Positions 27,925 through 36,715 of a DNA stretch of 64,000 nucleotides are shown piece after piece; the stretch's first letter is position 1, and each line of letters starts with the position of its first letter. A program made the translations under genes and the position numbers. The stretch is from NCBI RefSeq assembly GCF_009882985.1, contig NZ_WTUZ01000022.1, forward strand, positions 1,215,065 through 1,279,064, written 5' to 3'. The notes under the pieces are model-generated. The model made no database searches, had not been told where the DNA came from, and was given only the letters and a program-made list of their open reading frames with translations. The stretch comes from Paenibacillus silvestris (GTDB taxonomy: Bacteria; Bacillota; Bacilli; Paenibacillales; NBRC-103111).

Positions 27925-28911
27925 TTGAAGCTTAACAAAAAAATAGAGCTCGCAGTTTGGTCGATCAAGATCATCAAAAGTGATACGATCTTTCCAAAAA
28001 GAGTCAACGCGCATGATTTCACTTCCCCTACTCTTCAGTGCACGGATGTCACCGATGTTGAGGCAGAATTTGTAGCGGATCCTTTCGTAGTTTCCAATGG
28101 TTTGAACTATTATTTATTTTTTGAAGTGTTGAATAAACAATCTGAACGTGGTGAAATTGCCGTTGCTGTTAGTGCGGACGGGGAAAAGTGGCAGTATGAC
28201 CGTGTTGTCCTTAAAGAGAATTTTCACCTATCCTATCCTTACGTATTTGCGCATGAGAATGACTATTATATGCTGCCGGAATCGTCGGAGGCAGGTGGCG
28301 TATTTCTGTATAAATCCAATCAATTCCCTTATAACTGGGAGCGAGGGAAGCAGCTTCTAGCTGGCTCATTTGTGGACCCGACTCTTTTCCATCATAACCA
28401 GAAGTGGTGGATGTTCGTTGGCAGCAAAGATGGAAGGAACCTATATTTGTTCTATTCTGACCGAATCGACGGGGAATGGGTTGAGCATCCGTATAATCCT
28501 ATTGTTAGAAATAATTCACATATATCTCGACCAGCGGGTAAAGTCGTTTCTCATGAAGGTGACATTTATCGCTTTACGCAAGATGGAGTCCCTTCGTACG
28601 GAAAGCTGGTTAAAGCTGCTCGCATTACTAAGCTGAGTGAGACAGAGTATGAAGAAGAAGTTATTGAGCAAGACCAGCTAACGGGATCCGACCAGGAGGG
28701 GAGCTGGCGTAAGGATGGCATGCATCATATCGATCATCTCCAGACGGAGGATAACAAGTGGCTTATCGCAGTTGATGGACATTTCATGAAAGAGCAAAAC
28801 TATCTCTTTTGGAAGGCTAAGCGCTTTATGAATCGACCTTTCTATAGCTCTTATAAGTTGTCTCGTCATATTATTCGGAGATTACAGCTTATTGTTCAGT
28901 TATGGTTATAG
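27925..28911 (+). CDS. beta-propeller protein, glucosamine inositolphosphorylceramide transferase N-terminal-like
   Basis: A 328-residue cytosolic protein with repeating blade motifs (EFVADPFVVSNGLNYYLFFE, YPYVFAHENDYYMLPESSEA, FVDPTLFHHNQKWWMFVGS). These match the five-bladed glycosidase-43-like domain found at the N-terminus of GINT1-type sugar transferases and next to formyltransferases; here it stands alone. The start is one of two adjacent TTG codons; TTG at 27925 has GAGGAGG at seven bases. A role in surface polysaccharide synthesis is possible but unsupported by neighbours. Confidence 0.65.
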   Translation: MKLNKKIELAVWSIKIIKSDTIFPKRVNAHDFTSPTLQCTDVTDVEAEFVADPFVVSNGLNYYLFFEVLNKQSERGEIAVAVSADGEKWQYDRVVLKENFHLSYPYVFAHENDYYMLPESSEAGGVFLYKSNQFPYNWERGKQLLAGSFVDPTLFHHNQKWWMFVGSKDGRNLYLFYSDRIDGEWVEHPYNPIVRNNSHISRPAGKVVSHEGDIYRFTQDGVPSYGKLVKAARITKLSETEYEEEVIEQDQLTGSDQEGSWRKDGMHHIDHLQTEDNKWLIAVDGHFMKEQNYLFWKAKRFMNRPFYSSYKLSRHIIRRLQLIVQLWL

Positions 28912-28922
28912 CAGTTATGTTT

Positions 28923-28967
28923 GGCGTTCACGCAGCAATCATCATCATGCGTGAACGCCTTTTTTTG
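28923..28967 (+). terminator. rho-independent terminator, possibly bidirectional
   Basis: GGCGTTCACGC (28923-28933) pairs perfectly with GCGTGAACGCC (28949-28959), followed by seven T. It lies between the convergent propeller and regulator genes. Confidence 0.88.
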
Positions 28968-28969
28968 TC

Positions 28970-31288
28970 TCAATAGTGCTTTTTTTCTTTGTCTGCATAT
29001 TGCTCGCGGAACTGAGCTGGAGAAAGGCCATAGGCTTTCTTAAAAAGTGTGAAAAAATAGGTTGTGTTAATAATACCGACCTTTTCGCTCACATAAGCAA
29101 TCGGATCTTCTGTTGAGATAAGCAATTTCTTTGCTTCTTCTAGTCGAATATTTTTCAAATAATCATTAAAGGATAGCTGCGTATGGTTCCTGAATAGCTT
29201 GCCTAAATAACCCGAAGAAAGTTGAACGCTATCTGCAATGGCCTCAATTCCCAAATTGGAATTGTGATAATGTTCTTGTAAATATGAGCAAACATAACCT
29301 ATAATTGTATCATTTTTGGTTGCTTGTTTCTTCTCTATTAGCTCGAGTATGATCTTGCAGAAGTCTTGAACTAGTGTGTGTGCTTCTTTCAGGGTTTCAC
29401 TGGTTTGCAGCTTGTTTACGATGTCAAAATACTCTTTTGAGTAGTCCTCAATGATTGGGACGCTGTTGCCGAACTCTCTTAATAACGTGCTCAATAGTTG
29501 ATTTGTGCAAGAAAGCGCTTGATAGTAACTGAGTTCACTCATATGTTTCATGAACACGGAGATAGCTTGCTCAACTTTGACCTCATGGTTTACTCGTAGC
29601 GCTTCGCACAGTTTCTTTTCTGTTTCCATTGGATAGAAATTGGCTTGCTGGGATAAATGCTGGACCATATCTGCATGGATAATGGAACGGTGACCATAGA
29701 AGAAACGATATTTGGCATATTCTTGCGCCTTTTCAAAGGAAGAATGAATGTTATTTTGTTCATTAACCACAGGTCCAATGCTAAATGTCACCGTGAAATG
29801 AAATAGTTTATCAATGGTTTCCTGAATTTCAGCAAGGGTGAGCAGAATATGGGTAGAAATCGATGGTGACTTTTGAAATAACAAAATACCAATTGTTTGT
29901 TCATCTACAACGATATGTTCATTATAAACATGCTTCTCTAATAACTCATTGCTGATATTGCTGACTGAAAAGCGAAGCAAACCTTGCATCATTTGATTAT
30001 GGTTTTGTTCAAACTCCGCGTACTTATCAATTTGAGCCAAAATAACCGTATAGTAGGCATTTGCGAAGTGTTCATTTATGTTTGATTGTATGATATGAGC
30101 AGCAGAAAGATCATGCTGAGTGCCTCTTAATAGATGCTGAAGATATGTTTTTTTCAGAACTGGCATCGACCATTGTTTTTCAATTTCTCCAACCTGCGCT
30201 TGATTGACTACATTGGAGAAAGCTTCGGAAAGCAGCGCGAATTCGTTACGGTTTTTTACAGTCCCTGATGTTTGATTTCCAGTCAACTCCTGAACTTTAT
30301 GAATCAGGTTGCCTAAAGGATTGTATAGCTTGTTCGTTGCATAATAAGCCACAATTACGCCAAGTAAGATGATGACGAGCACGATCAACCAAGTGAAGTT
30401 CCGTAGGACAGATATATCTGATATAAGCATGACATAGGGTTTGATGCTCACAAAGTACCATCCAAGCTGCTCTGATTTGACGTATGTAACTAACTGTTGT
30501 TGACCATTCAATCTTATTTTAAAATAGTGAGATTTATCGGGTGAAGCCACAATTTGTTGCATGTAAGTGGTGTCACTAATATTTTTCATGAATTGCGTAG
30601 GGTCTGTATGAGACAATACTAGCCCATTAGCATCGACCACAAATGAATTATCGCTGTCACTTGAGATGGATTGCATGGTTTGCATAATATACTGCTCATT
30701 CATGTTAATAAGAATGGCCCCTCTGTTCTGAGAAGTAAGTGCATAGTTAGGCCGTAAAATAAAAGTAAGTACATTGATCGGTGTTAAAGACGATGAAGGA
30801 AATGAGGGTTCAACTTTCTGGGCAAATAAATCAATATATTGCGAATGTGGCGTTGTAATCATTTGTTTCTTTTCTTCCTCATTCAACTCATAAGGTGTAC
30901 CTCTGGTCGTTAAAAAACTTTTCGTATAATCATTATAGATGCCGATGTCTTTAATGAAAGGATATGTCGATTGAATTTCGGTCAAAATATCCATGGCTTC
31001 ACGGTCTTGAAGTTTATCCGGGTTATGACTCATCAGTGTAGTTATGATTCGGTTATTATTTTGAAGATGAGTTCCGACAGTAATAATCTGTTGATGAACA
31101 ATATTAGATGTATAGGAAGTCTGTTGTAGCATGGAGATAAGATTTTTACCGATTGTTTTCTCGGTTTGATTGGCGTAGAACAAATAGAGTGTGCTGCTAA
31201 CAGCCATCACGGTTATGGCGACAAGCAGAACAAAGTAGATCCACATTTTCCGGTATGCCGCATAAACGAACCATTGCCTCCATTTCAT
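28970..31288 (-). CDS. YtdP-like membrane-bound AraC family regulator (system 3)
   Basis: A 772-residue one-component sensor. One helix near residues 14-36, an extracellular Cache-like sensor to about 295, and a second helix near 300-322 (FTWLIVLVIILLGVIVAYYA) precede a cytosolic middle domain and a C-terminal AraC double helix-turn-helix (IEAIADSVQLSSGYLGKLF, YVSEKVGIINTTYFFTLF). The start at 31288 has GGGGG and AGGG upstream; an upstream open extension is unlikely. It is divergent from the LplB-type permease, the arrangement seen for lpl/ytc loci in Bacillus, and should induce system 3 on sensing extracellular sugar. Confidence 0.9.
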   Translation of the reverse strand: MKWRQWFVYAAYRKMWIYFVLLVAITVMAVSSTLYLFYANQTEKTIGKNLISMLQQTSYTSNIVHQQIITVGTHLQNNNRIITTLMSHNPDKLQDREAMDILTEIQSTYPFIKDIGIYNDYTKSFLTTRGTPYELNEEEKKQMITTPHSQYIDLFAQKVEPSFPSSSLTPINVLTFILRPNYALTSQNRGAILINMNEQYIMQTMQSISSDSDNSFVVDANGLVLSHTDPTQFMKNISDTTYMQQIVASPDKSHYFKIRLNGQQQLVTYVKSEQLGWYFVSIKPYVMLISDISVLRNFTWLIVLVIILLGVIVAYYATNKLYNPLGNLIHKVQELTGNQTSGTVKNRNEFALLSEAFSNVVNQAQVGEIEKQWSMPVLKKTYLQHLLRGTQHDLSAAHIIQSNINEHFANAYYTVILAQIDKYAEFEQNHNQMMQGLLRFSVSNISNELLEKHVYNEHIVVDEQTIGILLFQKSPSISTHILLTLAEIQETIDKLFHFTVTFSIGPVVNEQNNIHSSFEKAQEYAKYRFFYGHRSIIHADMVQHLSQQANFYPMETEKKLCEALRVNHEVKVEQAISVFMKHMSELSYYQALSCTNQLLSTLLREFGNSVPIIEDYSKEYFDIVNKLQTSETLKEAHTLVQDFCKIILELIEKKQATKNDTIIGYVCSYLQEHYHNSNLGIEAIADSVQLSSGYLGKLFRNHTQLSFNDYLKNIRLEEAKKLLISTEDPIAYVSEKVGIINTTYFFTLFKKAYGLSPAQFREQYADKEKKHY

Positions 31289-31349
31289 CCCTGTTCCCCC
31301 ATTTTGTCTATATTCTTTCATTGATGTGAAGTCAATGTATCCATCTAAA

Positions 31350-31378
31350 ACTATAAAATACAGACATCTATTACGCAA
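31350..31378 (-). promoter_or_regulatory. possible promoter of the YtdP-like regulator
   Basis: On the minus strand TTGCGT (31378-31373) and TATAGT (31355-31350) are 17 bases apart, placing transcription start about 55 bases before the preferred ATG. The -35 is weak, so this is tentative. Confidence 0.35.
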
Positions 31379-31465
31379 TGTCAAATGCCCCCATTGGTAA
31401 TAATCAAAGTTGTATCTCGATTTTAAAGTTAAGAAAACCCCCATTTTAAAGGAGGTTTAAGTAAT

Positions 31466-31534
31466 TTGACTATACATCTAACCTTAACTCCATGCATAGT
31501 AAAGCTATCCAATACGAACACGAATTTGCTATGA
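31466..31534 (+). other. possible 22-codon leader ORF before lplB-like gene
   Basis: AAAGGAGG (31448-31455) is placed correctly for a TTG at 31466 that opens 22 codons and stops with TGA at 31532, directly before the AAGGAGG of the permease gene. The layout would permit translational coupling. The rare start codon and lack of any recognisable peptide keep this tentative. Confidence 0.25.
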
Positions 31535-31548
31535 AGGAGGAAGGGTCA

Positions 31549-32493
31549 ATGGCTTTAATGAAGTTGAGGACTGATCGAAAATACTCGTTTTTTACGGATA
31601 TCAGAAAAAATCCCTTTTCGTATATGCTGATATTCCCTGCTATGTTGTACACATTTTTTTATGGTTATATGACGCTGCCCTACATGTTAATTGCTTTTCA
31701 GAAATTTAATTACACCAAAGGCATTTTCAGAAGTGAATGGGTCGGGCTCAAAAATTTTGAATTCTTTTTCCATTCAACATCGGCTGCTATGGTTACTTGG
31801 AATACGCTTAAGCTTAATTTTTTATCTATCGTATTTGGTACATTGGTTGCGTTACTCATGTCGATCTTATTAAATGAGCTTCGCGCTCGAACATTTAAAA
31901 GAGTCAGCCAATCGACACTGCTTTTTCCACACTTTTTATCTTGGATTATTGTGAGTTACATCGTTTACAGCTTATTTTCAACAGAATACGGTTTCATCAA
32001 TCAAATTTTCAAATGGATGGGGTTCAACCCGCATAATTGGTATTCAGAATCAAAGCCATGGACATGGATTTTAGTATCACTAAGTGTTTGGAAGGAAACC
32101 GGAATGTCAGCGGTCATTTATTTAGCCGCCATAGCTACGATTGATGAGTCCCTATATGAAGCGGCGAAGATCGATGGGGCCAATCGCTGGCAGCAAATTA
32201 AAAACATTACGCTTCCATTGTTGATGCCAACGGTGTCCATATTGACGCTTCTTGCGATCGGAAAAATATTTTATTCGGATTTTGGGATGATCTATGCCAT
32301 CGTCGGTGATAATGGGTTGTTATATCCAACAACGGATGTCATTGACACCTATACATTCCGAACGCTTCGCACATCCGGAAACCCTGCGATCGCAATGGCA
32401 ATTGGCTTGTATCAATCGATTGTGGGATTCGTACTTGTGCTGGTTGCTAACTGGCTAGTCAAGAAGTCCAATAAAGACAGTGTAATTTTCTGA
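31549..32493 (+). CDS. sugar ABC transporter permease (LplB type, system 3)
   Basis: A 314-residue permease with about six membrane helices, the LplB phrase GYMTLPYMLIAFQKFNYTKG and EAA loop EAAKIDGANRWQQIKNITLP. AAGGAGG lies eight bases before the ATG at 31549, which decides the start over an upstream in-frame ATG at 31492. It is divergent from the YtdP-like regulator and is followed immediately by its LplC partner. Confidence 0.92.
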   Translation: MALMKLRTDRKYSFFTDIRKNPFSYMLIFPAMLYTFFYGYMTLPYMLIAFQKFNYTKGIFRSEWVGLKNFEFFFHSTSAAMVTWNTLKLNFLSIVFGTLVALLMSILLNELRARTFKRVSQSTLLFPHFLSWIIVSYIVYSLFSTEYGFINQIFKWMGFNPHNWYSESKPWTWILVSLSVWKETGMSAVIYLAAIATIDESLYEAAKIDGANRWQQIKNITLPLLMPTVSILTLLAIGKIFYSDFGMIYAIVGDNGLLYPTTDVIDTYTFRTLRTSGNPAIAMAIGLYQSIVGFVLVLVANWLVKKSNKDSVIF

Positions 32494-32510
32494 TGGGAGG
32501 GACAAAATCA

Positions 32511-33380
32511 TTGAAGAAAGTGGATGTATTCCAAAGTATCAATACGGTGTTCGTCTTCGGGTTTGCTTTAATTTGTACACTGCCCTCCTTGCTGGTGCTC
32601 ATTGTGTCCCTCTCGGATGAACAGTCCATTCGTGACAAAGGATATAGCTTCTGGCCAGACAGTTTCTCCTTAAGTGCTTATAAATCCCTATTCACTGGGA
32701 ATGATCAACTCTTACAAAGCTATATGGTATCTTTCGGAGTTACCCTTATCGGTACAGCTGCAGCCGTACTCATTACTGGAATGGCGGGTTATACACTAGC
32801 CAACAAACAGGTTAGGTATCGTAACAAACTTGCTTTCTTCTTCTTCTTTACCATGTTATTCAACTCGGGTTTAGTGCCTTGGTACATGATCAACGATTTC
32901 CTTGGCTTCAAAAATAATATACTTGCGCTTATCGTTCCGACACTGCTATTTAGTCCATTCAATTTGTTCCTTGTTCGTAATTTTATGCAGGAATTACCGG
33001 AAGAACTATTTGAATCGGCTAGAATCGATGGTGCAAGCGACGGGTACATCGCTTTCCGTATCGTATTTCCGTTGTCTCTGCCCGTTTTGGCAACAGTAGC
33101 GCTATTTTATGGACTTGGTTACTGGAATAACTGGTTTAATGCCATTATGCTGGTTGACAATGAGAAGTTATATCCACTGCAGTATTTACTCTATAAGCTT
33201 CAATCCGAGATCAGCATGGTGAATCAAATGCAAGGGGCGGCTGCATCCAATATCACTTTGCCAACGGAATCGTTTAAAATGGCTGTTGCAATTATAACGA
33301 TTGGGCCTATTGTTCTGCTGTATCCATTTCTGCAGCGATTCATTATGAAAGGACTTATTGTTGGTGCAGTCAAAGGTTAG
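32511..33380 (+). CDS. carbohydrate ABC transporter permease (LplC type, system 3)
   Basis: A 289-residue permease with six predicted helices, FFFTMLFNSGLVPWYM, EAA-like loop ESARIDGASDGYIAFRIVFP and terminal RFIMKGLIVGAVKG. GGGAGGG lies nine bases before the TTG at 32511; an ATG at 32493 that overlaps the upstream stop has no ribosome binding site in front. It completes the system 3 channel. Confidence 0.9.
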   Translation: MKKVDVFQSINTVFVFGFALICTLPSLLVLIVSLSDEQSIRDKGYSFWPDSFSLSAYKSLFTGNDQLLQSYMVSFGVTLIGTAAAVLITGMAGYTLANKQVRYRNKLAFFFFFTMLFNSGLVPWYMINDFLGFKNNILALIVPTLLFSPFNLFLVRNFMQELPEELFESARIDGASDGYIAFRIVFPLSLPVLATVALFYGLGYWNNWFNAIMLVDNEKLYPLQYLLYKLQSEISMVNQMQGAAASNITLPTESFKMAVAIITIGPIVLLYPFLQRFIMKGLIVGAVKG

Positions 33381-33435
33381 ATATACCGCGTAAGGCTGTA
33401 TATACATATTACAAGTTAAGAGAGGGGTTTGAAAA

Positions 33436-34974
33436 ATGAACACAAAGAAATTTCGTATGATTCCGGCATTTGTGGTATTTGTAATGCTCGGTGCAATGCT
33501 TGCAGCTTGCAGCAATTCAGAACCAGGGAAAGCTAATGCGGATGGAAAACAAGCACAATCCGATTCAAGTGCTATTATGCCTGTGAGATATGTGATTCCA
33601 GGCACAGCGGCACCTTTTACAGATGAAGTTGTAAAGAAAGTAAACGAGAAATTGCTGGCCGATGGCGTCAAAGTGAAACTGGAGCTGAAATTTATACCAT
33701 GGGATGCGTGGGATCAGAAAACAAACTTAATGCTTAGCACAGGTGAAGAGTTTGAAATGATCCATGTTATGGAGAATGGATCCGTACCGACGGCAGCTTA
33801 TGTTGGTCGTGGTGCCATTCAGCCGTTAGATGCACTACTTGATAAATATGGGCCTAATATTAAGAAACTCATTCCTGACTATGCATGGAAAGGCGCTAAG
33901 GTAGATGGGAAAATTTACGCTATCCCAGCTGTGTGGCGTCATGAAACTCTGAGCAGTGGAGAATTAGGCACGCTAGGCTACCGTCAGGATTTATTGGAGA
34001 AAGCGGGACTCTCTTTCCCGAAAACAGCTGAAGAGTTCGTGACTTCGGCCGAGAAAATGCAAGCAGTGGCTGGAAAGAAGTTATATATTCAAACGGAAAC
34101 AGATGGATCGCCCGTATTTTTGCATAGAACGTATGATACTTGGCCCTTCTATGTAGATTACCGTGAGCAAATTATTAAAGTGGATCAAACTGGAAAAGTA
34201 AGCTCATGGTTGGAAAGCGATGAGTTTAAGAAAGATGCTAAGGTCTTTCGCCAGTTATATGAAAAGCAGCTAATTAACCCTGATATTTTGACATTAAAGA
34301 AAGAAGAACGCGATAAAGCAATGACATATGGTGATTTCCTATATAGCTCGTTTGGATCTTGGTCATACACAACTTCAGCTGCAAAGAATAACCCTACTGC
34401 CGTACTCAGTGAAGGATATCTGGCTAGTGAAAAGTCATTGCTGCAGTTCTTGGCATTCGGTAATGCCAATGCCATTCCTACAACCTCCAAGCATCCGGAA
34501 GCAACCATCCAATTCTTAAATTGGCTGTATGCGAATAAGGATAACCATAACTTGTTCATTAATGGCGAGCCGGACACGCACTACAAACCAGTCGGAGAAC
34601 GCAAAGCGGAATCTATCAAAAAAGAAAATGATGTTGCCTATAGCTTCCCTTCATGGATGATCGGCAATATCAATTATATGCTCTTTAACGTGAATGCACC
34701 CGATTCAATTGTTGATTTGCAAATTAATGAGACGAAGCACAAAGTTGAGTTTTCTCCTGTCTTAGGTTTTCATCTCAACACCGAACCGATCGCAGTAGAG
34801 TATGCAAATGTGTTGTCTGAAATCAAAGCCAAGATATTCCCGATTAAGATGGGATATCAAGACTACGATAAGTACTTCCCGGCAGCTCTAGCGAGCGTGA
34901 AGGCTGCAGGACTTGATAAAGTGGTGGCCGAGTACCAGAAGCAATTTACAGCTTGGAAGGCTGCCCAGAAATAG
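33436..34974 (+). CDS. extracellular sugar-binding lipoprotein (LplA-like, system 3)
   Basis: A 512-residue lipoprotein with lipobox LAAC (Cys25) and a short Ser/Gln/Asp linker. KTNLMLSTGEEFEMIHVMEN, GAIQPLDALLDKYG and DGKIYAIPAVW are characteristic of LplA/YtcQ-type binding proteins. AGAGAGGGG precedes the ATG. It shares architecture with the system 2 and 4 binding proteins but is clearly diverged. Downstream GH36-like and GH4 enzymes suggest an alpha-linked galactoside- or uronide-type oligosaccharide as cargo. Confidence 0.92.
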   Translation: MNTKKFRMIPAFVVFVMLGAMLAACSNSEPGKANADGKQAQSDSSAIMPVRYVIPGTAAPFTDEVVKKVNEKLLADGVKVKLELKFIPWDAWDQKTNLMLSTGEEFEMIHVMENGSVPTAAYVGRGAIQPLDALLDKYGPNIKKLIPDYAWKGAKVDGKIYAIPAVWRHETLSSGELGTLGYRQDLLEKAGLSFPKTAEEFVTSAEKMQAVAGKKLYIQTETDGSPVFLHRTYDTWPFYVDYREQIIKVDQTGKVSSWLESDEFKKDAKVFRQLYEKQLINPDILTLKKEERDKAMTYGDFLYSSFGSWSYTTSAAKNNPTAVLSEGYLASEKSLLQFLAFGNANAIPTTSKHPEATIQFLNWLYANKDNHNLFINGEPDTHYKPVGERKAESIKKENDVAYSFPSWMIGNINYMLFNVNAPDSIVDLQINETKHKVEFSPVLGFHLNTEPIAVEYANVLSEIKAKIFPIKMGYQDYDKYFPAALASVKAAGLDKVVAEYQKQFTAWKAAQK

Positions 34975-34986
34975 AAAGTGAATTTG

Positions 34987-35025
34987 AAATCCGCAGAATT
35001 TCTGCGGATTTCAGATTTCTCCGTC
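34987..35025 (+). terminator. hairpin after the system 3 binding protein
   Basis: AAATCCGCAGAA pairs perfectly with TTCTGCGGATTT around a single T (effective loop larger), followed by CAGATTTCT. The T tail is weak, so it may only partly terminate and could create higher levels of the binding protein than of the glycosidases. Confidence 0.6.
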
Positions 35026-35070
35026 CAATAACATACAGGTTGTTATCAGAGAAGATGAGGTGAGAGACAT

Positions 35071-36687
35071 ATGGCTTTTGATATTCTTACAAATCCTGCT
35101 TCTGCTTACGTTGGTACTGATCAGGGCTGGATAGCTTTGGATTTACAGGATACGGCAAGTGGGAAATGGAGTCATGACGGGATCGAGGTGCACACCACTG
35201 TAAAGTCAGATGGACTGGGTGTGACATTGGCATCACAGGTTAAGCCTATTAAGTTCGTCAAGTTATTTTGGAATTTCCGTTTGTCAGAGAAGTATCAGGT
35301 GCTAGGTGATCAATGGGAGCGCGCTTATGGAGATTTGGAGTGGCGAGGCATTGTCCCGGAACGTATCCTGCCATGGTACTTTCTTACAAACAATGGTGTC
35401 GTAACAGACGGTTATGGAGTGCGAACAGCTCCAAACGCCTTTTGCAGTTGGCAGCTTGATCGTGATGGGCTGACTTTTACGGCGGACGTTCGAAATGGAG
35501 CTGATGGAGTTAAGCTGGGAGAACGGATGCTTGAAGTGGCTACCATTGTCACGCGATCCGGCAAGGAGGAAGAATCGGCCTTCACGGCGCTGCATCAATT
35601 TTGCAAGGTGATGTGCACGAATCCTGTTTTGCCATCTCAGCCTGTATATGGGGGGAACAACTGGTATTATGCTTATGGCAAAAGTTCACGCGAGCAAATA
35701 CTAGAAGATTCGAAATTTATTTCCTCTCTGGCTTCATCGACATCGAACCGTCCTTATATGGTTATTGATGATGGTTGGCAATTGGCAAGCGTGAAGGGGG
35801 CTTGCAAAGGTGGGCCATGGACAGGCAACGCGTTGTTTCCCGATATGCCGGGATTGGCAGATGAAATGAAAGCTGTTGGCGTAAGACCAGGCATCTGGTG
35901 CCGTCCGCTTATGTGGTCGGGTGAAGTTCCGAGTGAGTGGGTTCGTTATGTAATTGATCAAAATGATCGAATTCTTGATCCTAGCCATCCTGAAGTATTG
36001 GCTCATATTTCGAAGAGCATTCAGGAGATTTCAAATTGGGGTTTTGAATTGATTAAACATGATTTCAGCACTTATGATTTGATGGGAAAATGGGGCTTTC
36101 AAATGAAATCGGATCCTAACGGGTTGTCCCATAGCTTCTATGATACTTCAAAAACAACAGCTGAAATTACACTGGATCTATACCGAACGATTGCAGAGGC
36201 ATCAGGAAGCAGTATAGTCATCGGTTGCAACACAGTGAGTCATCTTGCAGCTGGCTTATTCGAGATTCAGCGAACGGGAGACGACACGAGTGGAAAGGCG
36301 TGGGAGCGAACGCGTTATATGGGAATCAATACACTTGCCTTCCGTATGGGTCAGCATGAAACCTTTTACAGCCATGATGCGGATTGCGTTGGGATTACCA
36401 ATCATATTCCCTGGGAAATAAATAAGCTTTGGCTGGATTTGTTGGCAGAAAGCGGAACGCCTTTATTCGTATCGATTGATCCCGCTATTGTAACTAAAGA
36501 ACAAGAATCCGTGCTGAGGGCGGCATTCGACTTAGCTTCTCAGAAGCTTCCCGCAGGGGAGCCGTTGGATTGGTTGGAAACCACATGTCCGAGTCGATGG
36601 TTACTAAATGGTGAGGCACGAGAGTTCAGATGGAACCTGAAGACATTAGATGGATTTCACAATACCGATAATCATTGGTGGCTGTAG
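35071..36687 (+). CDS. GH36-like alpha-galactosidase-type glycoside hydrolase
   Basis: A 538-residue cytosolic enzyme with a TIM barrel of the GH27/GH36 clan. YMVIDDGWQ, RPGIWCRPL and LIKHDFSTYD mark consecutive strands; Asp331 in the KHD motif is the expected nucleophile, and RTGDD (Asp404 or Asp405) the expected acid/base. It is shorter than classical 700-residue GH36 enzymes. GATGAGGTGAG precedes the ATG. With the GH4 enzyme it would split the sugar imported by system 3. Alpha-galactosidase is the best guess; another alpha-glycoside is possible. Confidence 0.78.
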   Translation: MAFDILTNPASAYVGTDQGWIALDLQDTASGKWSHDGIEVHTTVKSDGLGVTLASQVKPIKFVKLFWNFRLSEKYQVLGDQWERAYGDLEWRGIVPERILPWYFLTNNGVVTDGYGVRTAPNAFCSWQLDRDGLTFTADVRNGADGVKLGERMLEVATIVTRSGKEEESAFTALHQFCKVMCTNPVLPSQPVYGGNNWYYAYGKSSREQILEDSKFISSLASSTSNRPYMVIDDGWQLASVKGACKGGPWTGNALFPDMPGLADEMKAVGVRPGIWCRPLMWSGEVPSEWVRYVIDQNDRILDPSHPEVLAHISKSIQEISNWGFELIKHDFSTYDLMGKWGFQMKSDPNGLSHSFYDTSKTTAEITLDLYRTIAEASGSSIVIGCNTVSHLAAGLFEIQRTGDDTSGKAWERTRYMGINTLAFRMGQHETFYSHDADCVGITNHIPWEINKLWLDLLAESGTPLFVSIDPAIVTKEQESVLRAAFDLASQKLPAGEPLDWLETTCPSRWLLNGEAREFRWNLKTLDGFHNTDNHWWL

Positions 36688-36715
36688 CCAGCCAGCGGAT
36701 AAAGGAGGATTAGCA

